The position numbers and the translations under genes are program-made. Positions 5,967 through 11,136 of a DNA stretch of 16,169 nt are shown piece after piece. Position 1 is the first letter of the stretch; each line of letters opens with the position of its first letter. This DNA is from VFKE01 sp043758025. Lineage in GTDB: Bacteria > Verrucomicrobiota > Verrucomicrobiia > Verrucomicrobiales > Verrucomicrobiaceae. Where the stretch lies: contig JAYVOH010000076.1 in the NCBI GenBank assembly GCA_043758025.1, forward strand, positions 1 to 16,169, in the 5' to 3' direction. Below the pieces are notes generated by a model. That model searched no databases. It was given only the letters and a program-made list of their open reading frames with translations, and was not told the origin of the DNA.

Positions 5967-5996
5967 ATTATAACCCGCTGTATTAAATTTACATAC
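5967..5996 (-). promoter_or_regulatory. Leftward promoter with near-palindromic operator
   Basis: On the - strand, TATAAT (5972 to 5967) is followed by six bases and the GTG at 5960. The -35 region is poor (TATGTA with a 17-base spacer), so the promoter may be weak or need an activator. It overlaps a near-palindrome, GTAT-TAAATTTA-C-ATAC (5980-5996), a plausible operator. Confidence 0.5.
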
Positions 5997-6003
5997 TTTT
6001 TTC

Positions 6004-6040
6004 TTGACCGCGTACGCATTTTGCATACAATCGCAATTGT
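6004..6040 (+). promoter_or_regulatory. Rightward promoter with overlapping inverted repeats
   Basis: TTGACC (6004-6009), a 16-base spacer and TACAAT (6026-6031) form a good sigma70 promoter whose start site should fall about 2-4 bases before the ATG at 6042. The region holds three inverted repeats: the perfect 8-mer GCGTACGC (6010-6017), GTACGC-N5-GCATAC (6012-6028, one mismatch), and ACAAT-CGCA-ATTGT (6027-6040), which covers the -10 and start point. A bound RHH protein here would block RNA polymerase. Operators are inferred from symmetry. Confidence 0.55.
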
Positions 6041-6041
6041 C

Positions 6042-6275
6042 ATGAACGAAAACGAAACAGAAACCGAACTTTTGAGCAGGCCTCTGCAGCTCAAGATTAC
6101 GCCTTCTCAGGATGTGGAAATCGAGCAGGCGGCACGCGCTACGAGGCTTAAAAAGCCGGAGCTGGTCAGGCAGGCATTGAGGCGTGGGATTCCGATTTTA
6201 CTCACGGCTTTGGGTATGGAGATGCCAGCCGAGAAACATGGAGCCGAGAATCTGCCGGTCCCGGACTCAAACTGA
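6042..6275 (+). CDS. Ribbon-helix-helix protein, rightward arm of the switch
   Basis: A 77-residue protein with an acidic N-terminus and an RHH-like core: beta strand LQLKITPS (15-22), helix A DVEIEQAARATRL (24-36), helix B KKPELVRQALRRGI (37-50), then a short hydrophobic helix and a flexible tail. I chose the ATG at 6042 because a TTG at 6021 in the same frame lies inside the promoter. No Shine-Dalgarno sequence precedes the ATG, and the promoter leaves only a few bases of leader. It is divergent from the other RHH gene and is the first gene of the rightward operon, so it may be a Cro-like or Mnt-like regulator of its own promoter. DNA binding is likely, specificity unknown. Confidence 0.75.
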   Translation: MNENETETELLSRPLQLKITPSQDVEIEQAARATRLKKPELVRQALRRGIPILLTALGMEMPAEKHGAENLPVPDSN

Positions 6276-6333
6276 TTTCACTCCCGCGGGCAGCGGGACG
6301 CGACAACAAAAACAACAACGAAGGGAGCACGAG

Positions 6334-6897
6334 ATGAGCACGACACAAATCAGGAGGACGAACGGAGCCGGTCAGAAGCCTAATGGGAGACCGGCACGCC
6401 AACGCGGTGCGCACAGCGCTGACGAAGGAGTGGAGGGTGGGCTTCACAATTCAAAAGCTGAAAGGCTGAAAAGCGGAAAGCTGAAATCGGAAAGTGGCTT
6501 TGTGCTTCTGGGCCGTTGGGTGCGGATTAAGGAGGGGCTGCTTTATGGTGGTCGCTTTGGCCAGGTGGTGAACCAGAGAGACGGCTGCACCTGGGTGGCA
6601 GTAGCTGGCAACCGAGATCGTGATGGTGCGCAGCAACTGACATTTTACACGGTGGATGAGCTGCAAGATGTGCCGCAGCTTCCAACGACTCCGGAGTTTG
6701 AACTTGGCCAGCGGATTCTGAGGCTGCGCAGTCGCTTGTATGACATGAGCAGAGGGACGGCGTCGCTGGCAGTTTGGGCGCGCTGTGAGCGCCTGGAATG
6801 GGAACTGGATGGCATGCGCCGGGATTCGGGGGCGAGCAACACGGTGATGATCGTGAGGCCGCGTGCGGTGCGCGCACGGAAAAGGAGGGCGGCGTGA
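6334..6897 (+). CDS. Hypothetical protein with in-frame repeat insertion
   Basis: A 187-residue protein of unknown family. I chose the ATG at 6334 since AAGGGAG (6321-6327) sits six bases before it; the upstream in-frame codons lie in the leader. The N-terminus (1-39) is basic and low complexity. Residues 40-55 are encoded by imperfect AAAGCTG-type repeats. The part that looks folded begins at GFVLLGRWVRIKEG (56-69), with a beta-rich segment to about residue 110, followed by helices and a basic tail ending KRRAA. That tail is dictated by the GGAGG ribosome site of the next gene. An upstream hairpin, TCCCGC/GCGGGA (6282-6298), lies in the 58-base leader and has no T run. Confidence 0.6.
   Translation: MSTTQIRRTNGAGQKPNGRPARQRGAHSADEGVEGGLHNSKAERLKSGKLKSESGFVLLGRWVRIKEGLLYGGRFGQVVNQRDGCTWVAVAGNRDRDGAQQLTFYTVDELQDVPQLPTTPEFELGQRILRLRSRLYDMSRGTASLAVWARCERLEWELDGMRRDSGASNTVMIVRPRAVRARKRRAA
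6453..6497. repeat. Six imperfect 7-8 bp repeats inside a gene
   Basis: Consecutive units AAAAGCTG, AAAGGCTG, AAAAGCGG, AAAGCTG, AAATCGG and AAAGTGG fill 6453-6497 and are read in frame as a Lys/Glu/Ser-rich linker. The units resemble low-complexity repeats usually found between genes and look like an insertion tolerated between a disordered N-terminus and the folded part. Confidence 0.65.
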
Positions 6898-7325
6898 TGA
6901 GTGCTCCTCGGAAATCGAAACGCAGTCCAATGATTGCGAAGGTGGCGAAGGGCTGGGGCACGCCAGCAGTGTGGCTGACACATTCGCTTTGGCTGACGAT
7001 CAAGCGCGGCGTGGTCAAAAGTTACCTGGATCAACGCGAGGAGATTGGTCGGTGCCGGGCGCGAAAGCTGGTGAAGAAACCAGATGCTCTCGATTCCTGG
7101 GGGCCTGGAGAAACTTATGTCAGGGAGGCTCTGGAGTTTTACAAGGTCGGCTTCGATACGCATTGCCGCAAGTATCTTGGGACTCCGGACGCGGACCTGG
7201 CGGGAGTAACACCGGATCGCATGATTGAAATCGGCGACCAGTATGAGGCCAAGGCGATGGCTCATGAGCTGGCGCGGCTGAACGGCCACGGCCCTGACAT
7301 TTTCTTGGAAAGGAGGGCGGCGTAA
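6897..7325 (+). CDS. Hypothetical protein
   Basis: A 142-residue basic protein of unknown family. The ATG at 6897 overlaps the previous TGA (6895-6897). AAAGGAGGG lies at optimal distance before it, though AGGAG (6883-6887) can pair with CTCCT (6904-6908) inside the gene. The N-terminus is Lys/Arg-rich, followed by a Trp-rich segment (WLTHSLWLTIKRG) and an alpha-helical C-terminal half. It ends ERRAA, encoded by the next gene's ribosome site. The start region is almost a copy of the junction at 7325: both proteins begin MSA. No metal site or membrane helix is visible. Confidence 0.6.
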   Translation: MSAPRKSKRSPMIAKVAKGWGTPAVWLTHSLWLTIKRGVVKSYLDQREEIGRCRARKLVKKPDALDSWGPGETYVREALEFYKVGFDTHCRKYLGTPDADLAGVTPDRMIEIGDQYEAKAMAHELARLNGHGPDIFLERRAA

Positions 7326-7609
7326 TGAGTGCTTCATTTTCCACATGCCAGCAGGCTCGGCGCAAATTGGTGAAGCATTGCACGTTTGATTTAGGCACTA
7401 GCGCCTTGTCACCGGTCAAAGATGAGTGGGTTAATGGAATCTGCGATACACCGCTCTTCGGCAGTCATCCGAAATTCTGCAGGGGCTGTCTCGAAGGCTG
7501 GACGCACGAGCATAATTTTGCGCTGAATGACGAGGCGAAAGAAGCGGGCAAGAGCTGCGAAGCCGCGAAGCGAACCCTCGCTCCCTTGGATGAAAGGAGG
7601 ACGGCGTGA
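7325..7609 (+). CDS. Small Cys-rich zinc-ribbon-like phage protein
   Basis: A 94-residue protein whose ATG overlaps the preceding TAA in TAATG, with AAAGGAGGG upstream. The middle reads GICDTPLFG (38-46) and KFCRGCLEGW (50-59): Cys40 with Cys52-x2-Cys55, plus Cys19, a pattern seen in small phage zinc-ribbon proteins with a Gly-Trp after the second pair. The C-terminal third is a charged helix ending in DERRTA, which carries the next ribosome site. Role unknown; DNA, RNA or protein contact would be typical for such ribbons. Confidence 0.65.
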   Translation: MSASFSTCQQARRKLVKHCTFDLGTSALSPVKDEWVNGICDTPLFGSHPKFCRGCLEGWTHEHNFALNDEAKEAGKSCEAAKRTLAPLDERRTA

Positions 7610-7839
7610 GCTTTATCGTCCTGTCGGAACCTGGAACGCAATACGGGCCGTGCGCGGAGCCTTGTTTGCATACCGACTGCGCTGCCAGCAGAGTGCAGGC
7701 TGCGACCGTTTGCCCGCATTGTAATGAACGGCTGGGCTATGACGTGGCGATCACAACGTCGCCTTATGAAAAAGGCAAAATGGCTCATTTGAGCTGCATC
7801 GAAGAATTTGTTGAATCGGAAAAAAGGAGGGGGTCATGA
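7606..7839 (+). CDS. Small treble-clef-like zinc protein
   Basis: A 77-residue protein that starts with GTG at 7606 overlapping the previous TGA (GTGA); GGAGG is six bases upstream. The Cys/His pattern is striking: YGPCAEPCLHTDC (13-25) gives C16, C20, H22 and C25, then C36-x2-C39 (VCPHCN) followed by LGYD (43-46), then H61 and C64. The GPC-x3-C-x-H-x2-C plus CxxC plus GY[DE] arrangement recurs in small phage zinc-finger proteins of unknown role. It could coordinate one or two zinc ions. The C-terminus (SEKRRGS) is set by the strong ribosome site of the next gene. Confidence 0.65.
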   Translation: MSFIVLSEPGTQYGPCAEPCLHTDCAASRVQAATVCPHCNERLGYDVAITTSPYEKGKMAHLSCIEEFVESEKRRGS

Positions 7840-7846
7840 ACCTCCT
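7825..7846 (+). promoter_or_regulatory. Shine-Dalgarno hairpin that presents the start codon in its loop
   Basis: AGGAGG (7825-7830), the ribosome-binding site for the gene at 7836, is perfectly complementary to CCTCCT (7841-7846) inside that gene. The 10-base loop between them holds the ATG (7836-7838). Folded, the stem hides the ribosome site; ribosomes finishing the upstream gene (stop 7837-7839) would melt it. This predicts strict translational coupling. The pairing is visible, the effect inferred. Confidence 0.5.
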
Positions 7847-8414
7847 CCTCGAACAATTGCACCTGCATGTCGGCGCGATGGAACATTTGGCGACGCTGGC
7901 GGAGAAGGAAGGCGCAACGCTCGAGGGCGGGGCGGTGGCGGATGCGGAGGCGGCGTTGGGAAAGATAGCAGAGGCGCTGGCGGTCGTTGATGATGTGGTC
8001 ACCGCGATGGCCGGGAAGCGGATGGAATCGGGCTTTGATGATCCGGTGCCGTATGAGCTGGTCAAAGTTCCAGAACCGCAGCCGGTGATGACGAGCCTGG
8101 CCCGGATCGCGGCGGAGAGAACGCGGCAGATCGAAGCCGAGGGATGGACGGACCATCACGACGACGGTTATACGAAAGGGGAACTGGCGCGCGCGGCGCA
8201 CTGCTACGCTGATGTGGCAGGCTTGATCGTGCTGCACAGCGAGGGGCCGAAACCAATCGTTGCTTTCCCCCCGTGTTTTATCCATCGGGACTGGCCGTGG
8301 GACAAGTCATGGTGGAAGCCCGCGCTCAACCCGATGCGCAACCTTGAAAAGGCCGGGGCCTTGATCCTGGCGGAGATGGACCGGCTGGCGCGCGAGCGGG
8401 GAGGTGGGTCATGA
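7836..8414 (+). CDS. Conserved phage protein (RQIxxEGWTxxxDD type)
   Basis: A 192-residue protein. Residues 1-80 are mostly alpha-helical and may form a coiled coil. Residues 88-187 carry a pattern I recognise from many phage proteins of unknown function: ERTRQIEAEGWTDHHDDGY (94-112), then KGELARAAHCYA (114-125), then DWPWDKSWWKP (152-162), then RNLEKAGALILAEMDRL (168-184). The helical layout with clustered Glu/Asp recalls all-alpha NTP pyrophosphatases (MazG-like), but I do not see a clear ExxExxxD metal motif, so I do not assert an activity. The ATGA overlap on both sides and the hairpin over its ribosome site tie its synthesis to its neighbours. Confidence 0.7.
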   Translation: MNLLLEQLHLHVGAMEHLATLAEKEGATLEGGAVADAEAALGKIAEALAVVDDVVTAMAGKRMESGFDDPVPYELVKVPEPQPVMTSLARIAAERTRQIEAEGWTDHHDDGYTKGELARAAHCYADVAGLIVLHSEGPKPIVAFPPCFIHRDWPWDKSWWKPALNPMRNLEKAGALILAEMDRLARERGGGS

Positions 8415-8638
8415 TCGCGGCGCTGACACCAGGGGAGAGCTGGACGCTGCTCAGCGGGCTGCTGGTGGCATGTGTGCCGGTGGCGGTGGCTGCGGTCAAG
8501 GTCTCGGCGGCGGTTTGGAAACTGACCAGAAGGAGGCGGCCTAACTGCTGCCTGATTTGTGATGAGGAAGATGCCTGGGATGGCCGGTATTGCAGGCGCT
8601 GCTTGTTCACGCTGCCAAACGGGGAGGAGCAGTCATGA
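8411..8638 (+). CDS. Single-pass membrane protein with Cys-pair tail
   Basis: A 75-residue protein whose ATG overlaps the preceding TGA. Residues 12-37 form one hydrophobic helix (TLLSGLLVACVPVAVAAVKV and onward), followed by the basic stop-transfer KLTRRRR (37-43), which places the C-terminus in the cytoplasm. The tail carries C47-x2-C50 and C61-x2-C64, a small zinc ribbon. A membrane-tethered zinc ribbon is unusual among early phage genes. A role such as host membrane association of replication or an anti-host factor is possible but unproven. One helix only, so a holin is less likely. Confidence 0.6.
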   Translation: MIAALTPGESWTLLSGLLVACVPVAVAAVKVSAAVWKLTRRRRPNCCLICDEEDAWDGRYCRRCLFTLPNGEEQS

Positions 8639-8907
8639 GCTGGACCCACTCAGGCACCAACGCCGGAGAACAGGCTACGAATGGCCTGATGACTTACGCT
8701 GACCTTGAAGCGCGCGGGAAGCCCCCGGGCGAAACGGACAAGGCGAAGCGCAAGTGGCTGCACCGGCACATGGCCGCGTGGGGCTTGAGGCCGCTGATGG
8801 GCGGGCGTGGTGATGGCGCACGGTTCAGGCCAGCGGATGTGGATCGTGCCGAGGAACGCGCGGCGCAGATCAAGGGGCCAAGAAGGAGAAGGAGGGCGGC
8901 AGCATGA
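8635..8907 (+). CDS. Putative small DNA-binding protein
   Basis: A 90-residue basic protein. The ATG at 8635 overlaps the preceding TGA and has GGGGAGGAG upstream, so I prefer it to an in-frame ATG at 8590. Residues 17-75 suggest a helix-turn-helix of the excisionase/MerR-like kind: YADLEARG, then KWLHRHMAAWGL, a wing-like GGRGDGARF, then RPADVDRAEERAA. The tail is very basic (RRRRRAAA), again in part dictated by the next ribosome site (GGAGGGCGGCAGC before the ATG). It could be an excisionase for the integrase, though it lies 3.6 kb from it. Confidence 0.55.
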   Translation: MSWTHSGTNAGEQATNGLMTYADLEARGKPPGETDKAKRKWLHRHMAAWGLRPLMGGRGDGARFRPADVDRAEERAAQIKGPRRRRRAAA

Positions 8908-9161
8908 GCATCGACGGCGTGACGATCAATGGCAGCGATTGCCAGTCGTGGAGCGATGATCTCGCGCTGGCGAATGAGTTTCTGCGCGCAGCTTTGAAGC
9001 TGCAGGGTGGCGGTCGCGAGCTGTGTCTGCTACGCGGAACGCAAGAGGCGGCGATGCATGATGCGCTGCCCCCAAGGGTGAAAGCTTTGGTAAGCATCTC
9101 CCGTCATCTGGGCGGGGCGATGAAGGGAATTTCTATCGTGATCGAGGAGGATGGACTATGA
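8904..9161 (+). CDS. Hypothetical protein
   Basis: An 85-residue protein of unknown family, ATGA-coupled to the gene before. It appears mixed alpha/beta, with a helix DDLALANEFLRAALKLQ (18-34) and a C-terminal amphipathic helix and strand (MKGISIVIEEDGL). The last codons carry GAGGAGG for the following gene. No motif gives a function. Confidence 0.55.
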   Translation: MSIDGVTINGSDCQSWSDDLALANEFLRAALKLQGGGRELCLLRGTQEAAMHDALPPRVKALVSISRHLGGAMKGISIVIEEDGL

Positions 9162-9456
9162 GAATTTTTTCCAATGCCCGAAACGTGATGCGCTGCGGTG
9201 CCTCTCCGTTTCATTTGGATGCCGCAACGAGGCAGAAGGCACGGCCCCTAAACCGGTTCAGGTAAATGCGGTGGCTAACGACACAGCCTCCAATAGCCGG
9301 CACAATAATAGTCGTGACCTCGGCGAGAGTGCCGTTGGGGCTGCTTGGGAACACGCCCTGTTAAACGGAATTGCGGTGAACGTCGGGACCAGCCCGATCA
9401 GACGTGACAGCCGGAGAGACGGCACAAATTTATATAGCGAGGAGGGCGCGGTATGA
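9151..9456 (+). CDS. Hypothetical protein, start uncertain
   Basis: A 101-residue reading frame that fills the gap between its neighbours and ends in ATGA with the gene at 9453. It is open for 102 codons, which supports coding. But its ATG follows GAGGAGG with no spacer, unlike every other junction in this operon (5-9 bases). An ATG seven bases further (9158), in another frame, is at the ideal distance but gives only 35 residues. The middle (residues 38-60) is Asn/Ser/Arg-rich and does not look globular, and the DNA from 9273 to 9423 can form five consecutive hairpins. It may be a fast-evolving protein, a frameshifted gene, or an RNA element. No family recognised. Confidence 0.5.
   Translation: MDYENFFQCPKRDALRCLSVSFGCRNEAEGTAPKPVQVNAVANDTASNSRHNNSRDLGESAVGAAWEHALLNGIAVNVGTSPIRRDSRRDGTNLYSEEGAV
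9158..9265 (+). CDS. Alternative 35-residue peptide in an overlapping frame
   Basis: The ATG at 9158 overlaps the TGA of the preceding gene (9159-9161) in the same ATGA way as other junctions. GGAGG (9146-9150) lies seven bases upstream, the best-placed ribosome site here. The product is 35 residues and basic (begins MRIFSNARNVMRCG, ends in NRFR). It conflicts with the longer frame from 9151; only one is likely to be the main product, unless a frameshift joins them. Confidence 0.25.
   Translation: MRIFSNARNVMRCGASPFHLDAATRQKARPLNRFR
9273..9423 (+). ncRNA. Hairpin-rich segment, possible structured RNA
   Basis: Five short hairpins follow one another: 9273-9276/9285-9288, 9298-9303/9329-9334 (CGGCAC/GTGCCG), 9338-9341/9355-9358, 9383-9387/9393-9397 (TCGGG/CCCGA) and 9410-9413/9420-9423. 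The loop of the first (ACGAC, 9278-9282) is complementary to GTCGT at 9311-9315, allowing a pseudoknot. It lies upstream of the gene at 9453. It matches no RNA family I know, and GC-rich coding DNA can do the same by chance. Confidence 0.2.
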
Positions 9457-9839
9457 GCGGTCGCAAACGCACCTCACGCATCGATGTGGATGTATTGCCT
9501 CCGGAGCCGTCGCGCCCATCGGCCATGACTGAGCGAATGGATGCGGCTTTGTTTTTCACGCTGGCTCTTGCCTTTCGGCGGCGGGTGGTGCCGGAAATGA
9601 TGCCGGAGATTCTACAGGTGCTCAGAAAAGAAGCGCAACTCGGCCAGATGGCAGCGGTGGTGAAGCTGCATCGCTTTGAGCGCTGGCGGGCGGTGGTCTT
9701 TTTGGAAGAGATTTCTGACCAGCTCGTCCGTTTGGGCTTTCTGGTAAAAGCGGTTCTGGTGGAAGACGATGGTGGGTATTCCACCGGCAGGCAACCCGCA
9801 TTGCATGTGAGCTGGAGCTCGGGAGGTGAAAGGTTATGA
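9453..9839 (+). CDS. Hypothetical protein
   Basis: A 128-residue protein of unknown family, with GGAGG seven bases before its ATG and an ATGA overlap with the gene before. The N-terminus (1-25) is basic and Pro-rich, probably disordered. Residues 26-100 are helical (MDAALFFTLALAFRRR, then MMPEILQVLRKEAQ, then RWRAVVFLEEISDQLVRL). The C-terminus is beta-like and ends in GGERL, which holds the next ribosome site. The hydrophobic stretch 31-40 is too short for a membrane helix. Confidence 0.6.
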   Translation: MSGRKRTSRIDVDVLPPEPSRPSAMTERMDAALFFTLALAFRRRVVPEMMPEILQVLRKEAQLGQMAAVVKLHRFERWRAVVFLEEISDQLVRLGFLVKAVLVEDDGGYSTGRQPALHVSWSSGGERL

Positions 9840-10108
9840 CGCGCCTCGACCGGCTCCAGGAATGTGCGGGCGCGGCGCAAGATGCGCTGGGGGAGATTCT
9901 GCCTGCCTTGAGCCATGGGCGGTGCCCACAAGAGGAGCAGGTGCTGCTTTGCGCATCATCGCTGCGGATGGTGGCGGCGATGCTCGAGGGGGCGCTGACG
10001 CTGCCTATTGAAGACGCGGAGACTGTGAGACGCGGAGATGTGAGCACGCTAAAACGTGAACACCAAGCGGGAGACGGGGAGAAAGATTTCTGGTGGAAAA
10101 AGGACTGA
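9836..10108 (+). CDS. Small helical hypothetical protein with repeat-derived tail
   Basis: A 90-residue protein. Residues 1-58 form two amphipathic helices around a Cys/Pro turn (LDRLQECAGAAQDALGEILP, then QEEQVLLCASSLRMVAAMLE). Residues 59-75 are encoded by the AGACGCGGAGA repeats at 10012-10058, so the charged C-terminus looks like a low-complexity insertion read in frame. ATGA overlap with the previous gene; it stops two bases before the next start. No family recognised. Confidence 0.55.
   Translation: MTRLDRLQECAGAAQDALGEILPALSHGRCPQEEQVLLCASSLRMVAAMLEGALTLPIEDAETVRRGDVSTLKREHQAGDGEKDFWWKKD
10012..10058. repeat. AGACGCGGAGA-type repeat inside a gene
   Basis: AGACGCGGAGA occurs exactly at 10012-10022 and 10028-10038, each followed by a TGTG-containing spacer; a third degenerate unit, AGCACGCTAAAACGTG, ends at 10058. 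Closely similar words (GACGCTAAAAGACGCG) lie upstream of the integrase at 3847-3862. This suggests one repeat family spread to an intergenic and a coding site. Confidence 0.55.
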
Positions 10109-10110
10109 GA

Positions 10111-11100
10111 ATGCGCCCGACCAAGAAACCATCCATGGAAACTGGACAGCCTCCAGTGGAAAATTACGTGACGATCCAGGCGCGGATGGACCGGCGCTAT
10201 GAATCCGAATGGTGGAAGTGGGTGTCCTCTCTGAGTCCCGGAGAACGGGCGGGCCTGGTGGCGATGAAAATGATTAAGCCGGTGGTGGAGCGGCCTAGGA
10301 AGCACGGCAGCGCGACGATGCGCGACGAACAGGATGCCCAAACGCGGTTCGAGGAGACGGCCAGCCATTCGATCACGCCGGATGCGGAGATTTGTGCAGC
10401 GGAAATCGCTGACGAACTCGACGCTGATGAGTGGGCGGAGATCGTGCGGCAACGGCTGCGCAACCGGCATTTCCATTTCTTCGCCATGTTCATAGGAACC
10501 GGGGTGGAACAATTCAACCTGCTGAAGCTGCGGTCCATGATCATGCTTCGTCACGCCGCCCCGCGCCTGTTGGACCGGTTCGGCCTCATCAAAGGCGCGG
10601 TCAGCATCGAGATGCGGCGGCTGCGATCCAGCGTGGGGTGGTATGATGGTTATGATTACATCCCGCTGGGCGATGTCCTGAGCAGTGCGGCGGAGGAGGA
10701 TGAAACGGAGGCGGCGGCAGCGCTGCACCTGGACGTGCGGGCCTGGCGGCTGCTGCGGTTCGGTGAATTCTGCGAGGAGATCGCGGAAGACAGCCGGACG
10801 CTGGATGCCTTTGCCAAGAACGCTGCCGCCTGGCTGCGCAGATCGAAGCCGAAAGAGATAGCCGGTTTGGGCAACGGCCAGATCGATCACTCGCGGAAGT
10901 TCGGTGAGAAGCGGGCCACCACCAGTGCGCGGGAGAAGCGCGTGGTGGAAGCGCCCATGATTGAGGCTGGCATGAAGGGCTACCACGGGCTGGGCGGGAC
11001 CAAGACCGATGCGCACCGAAAGGCCTGTTCCGAGGCACAAAAAGGCAACACGAACCGCCGAGATGGCGAGGCCAGGAGGCGCGACCACTGCGGAAATTAA
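10111..11100 (+). CDS. Hypothetical protein, possible regulator
   Basis: A 329-residue protein of unknown family. I chose the ATG at 10111, which has AAGGA six bases upstream; a GTG at 10093 in the same frame would add six residues. It has four visible regions: a Trp-rich N-terminus (ESEWWKWVSSLSPGERAG), an acidic helical middle, a hydrophobic/basic core (FFAMFIGTGVEQFNLLKLRS, then MIMLRHAAPRLLDRFGL), and a basic, Gly/Thr/Arg-rich C-terminal tail that is probably disordered and binds nucleic acid. The helical make-up recalls sigma-like or terminase-like DNA-binding proteins, but no motif is decisive. It ends the densely coupled operon; after its TAA the style of translation start changes to an A/C-rich leader without SD. 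Confidence 0.6.
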   Translation: MRPTKKPSMETGQPPVENYVTIQARMDRRYESEWWKWVSSLSPGERAGLVAMKMIKPVVERPRKHGSATMRDEQDAQTRFEETASHSITPDAEICAAEIADELDADEWAEIVRQRLRNRHFHFFAMFIGTGVEQFNLLKLRSMIMLRHAAPRLLDRFGLIKGAVSIEMRRLRSSVGWYDGYDYIPLGDVLSSAAEEDETEAAAALHLDVRAWRLLRFGEFCEEIAEDSRTLDAFAKNAAAWLRRSKPKEIAGLGNGQIDHSRKFGEKRATTSAREKRVVEAPMIEAGMKGYHGLGGTKTDAHRKACSEAQKGNTNRRDGEARRRDHCGN

Positions 11101-11136
11101 TTTCCACACCCAAGCAAACAACAAACCAACGACACC

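Noticed and set aside
6282..6298. Terminator in the leader of the 6334 gene
   Set aside because: A 6-bp GC stem exists, but no T run follows, so an intrinsic terminator is not supported.
9266..9440. Group I intron, tmRNA-like element or known riboswitch
   Set aside because: No P/Q/R/S elements of group I introns, no tRNA-like ends and no riboswitch consensus I know could be matched.
10980..11090. NUMOD3-like DNA-binding motif in the tail of the 10111 gene
   Set aside because: Only a loose resemblance (SEAQKG) in a low-complexity basic tail and no homing nuclease domain.
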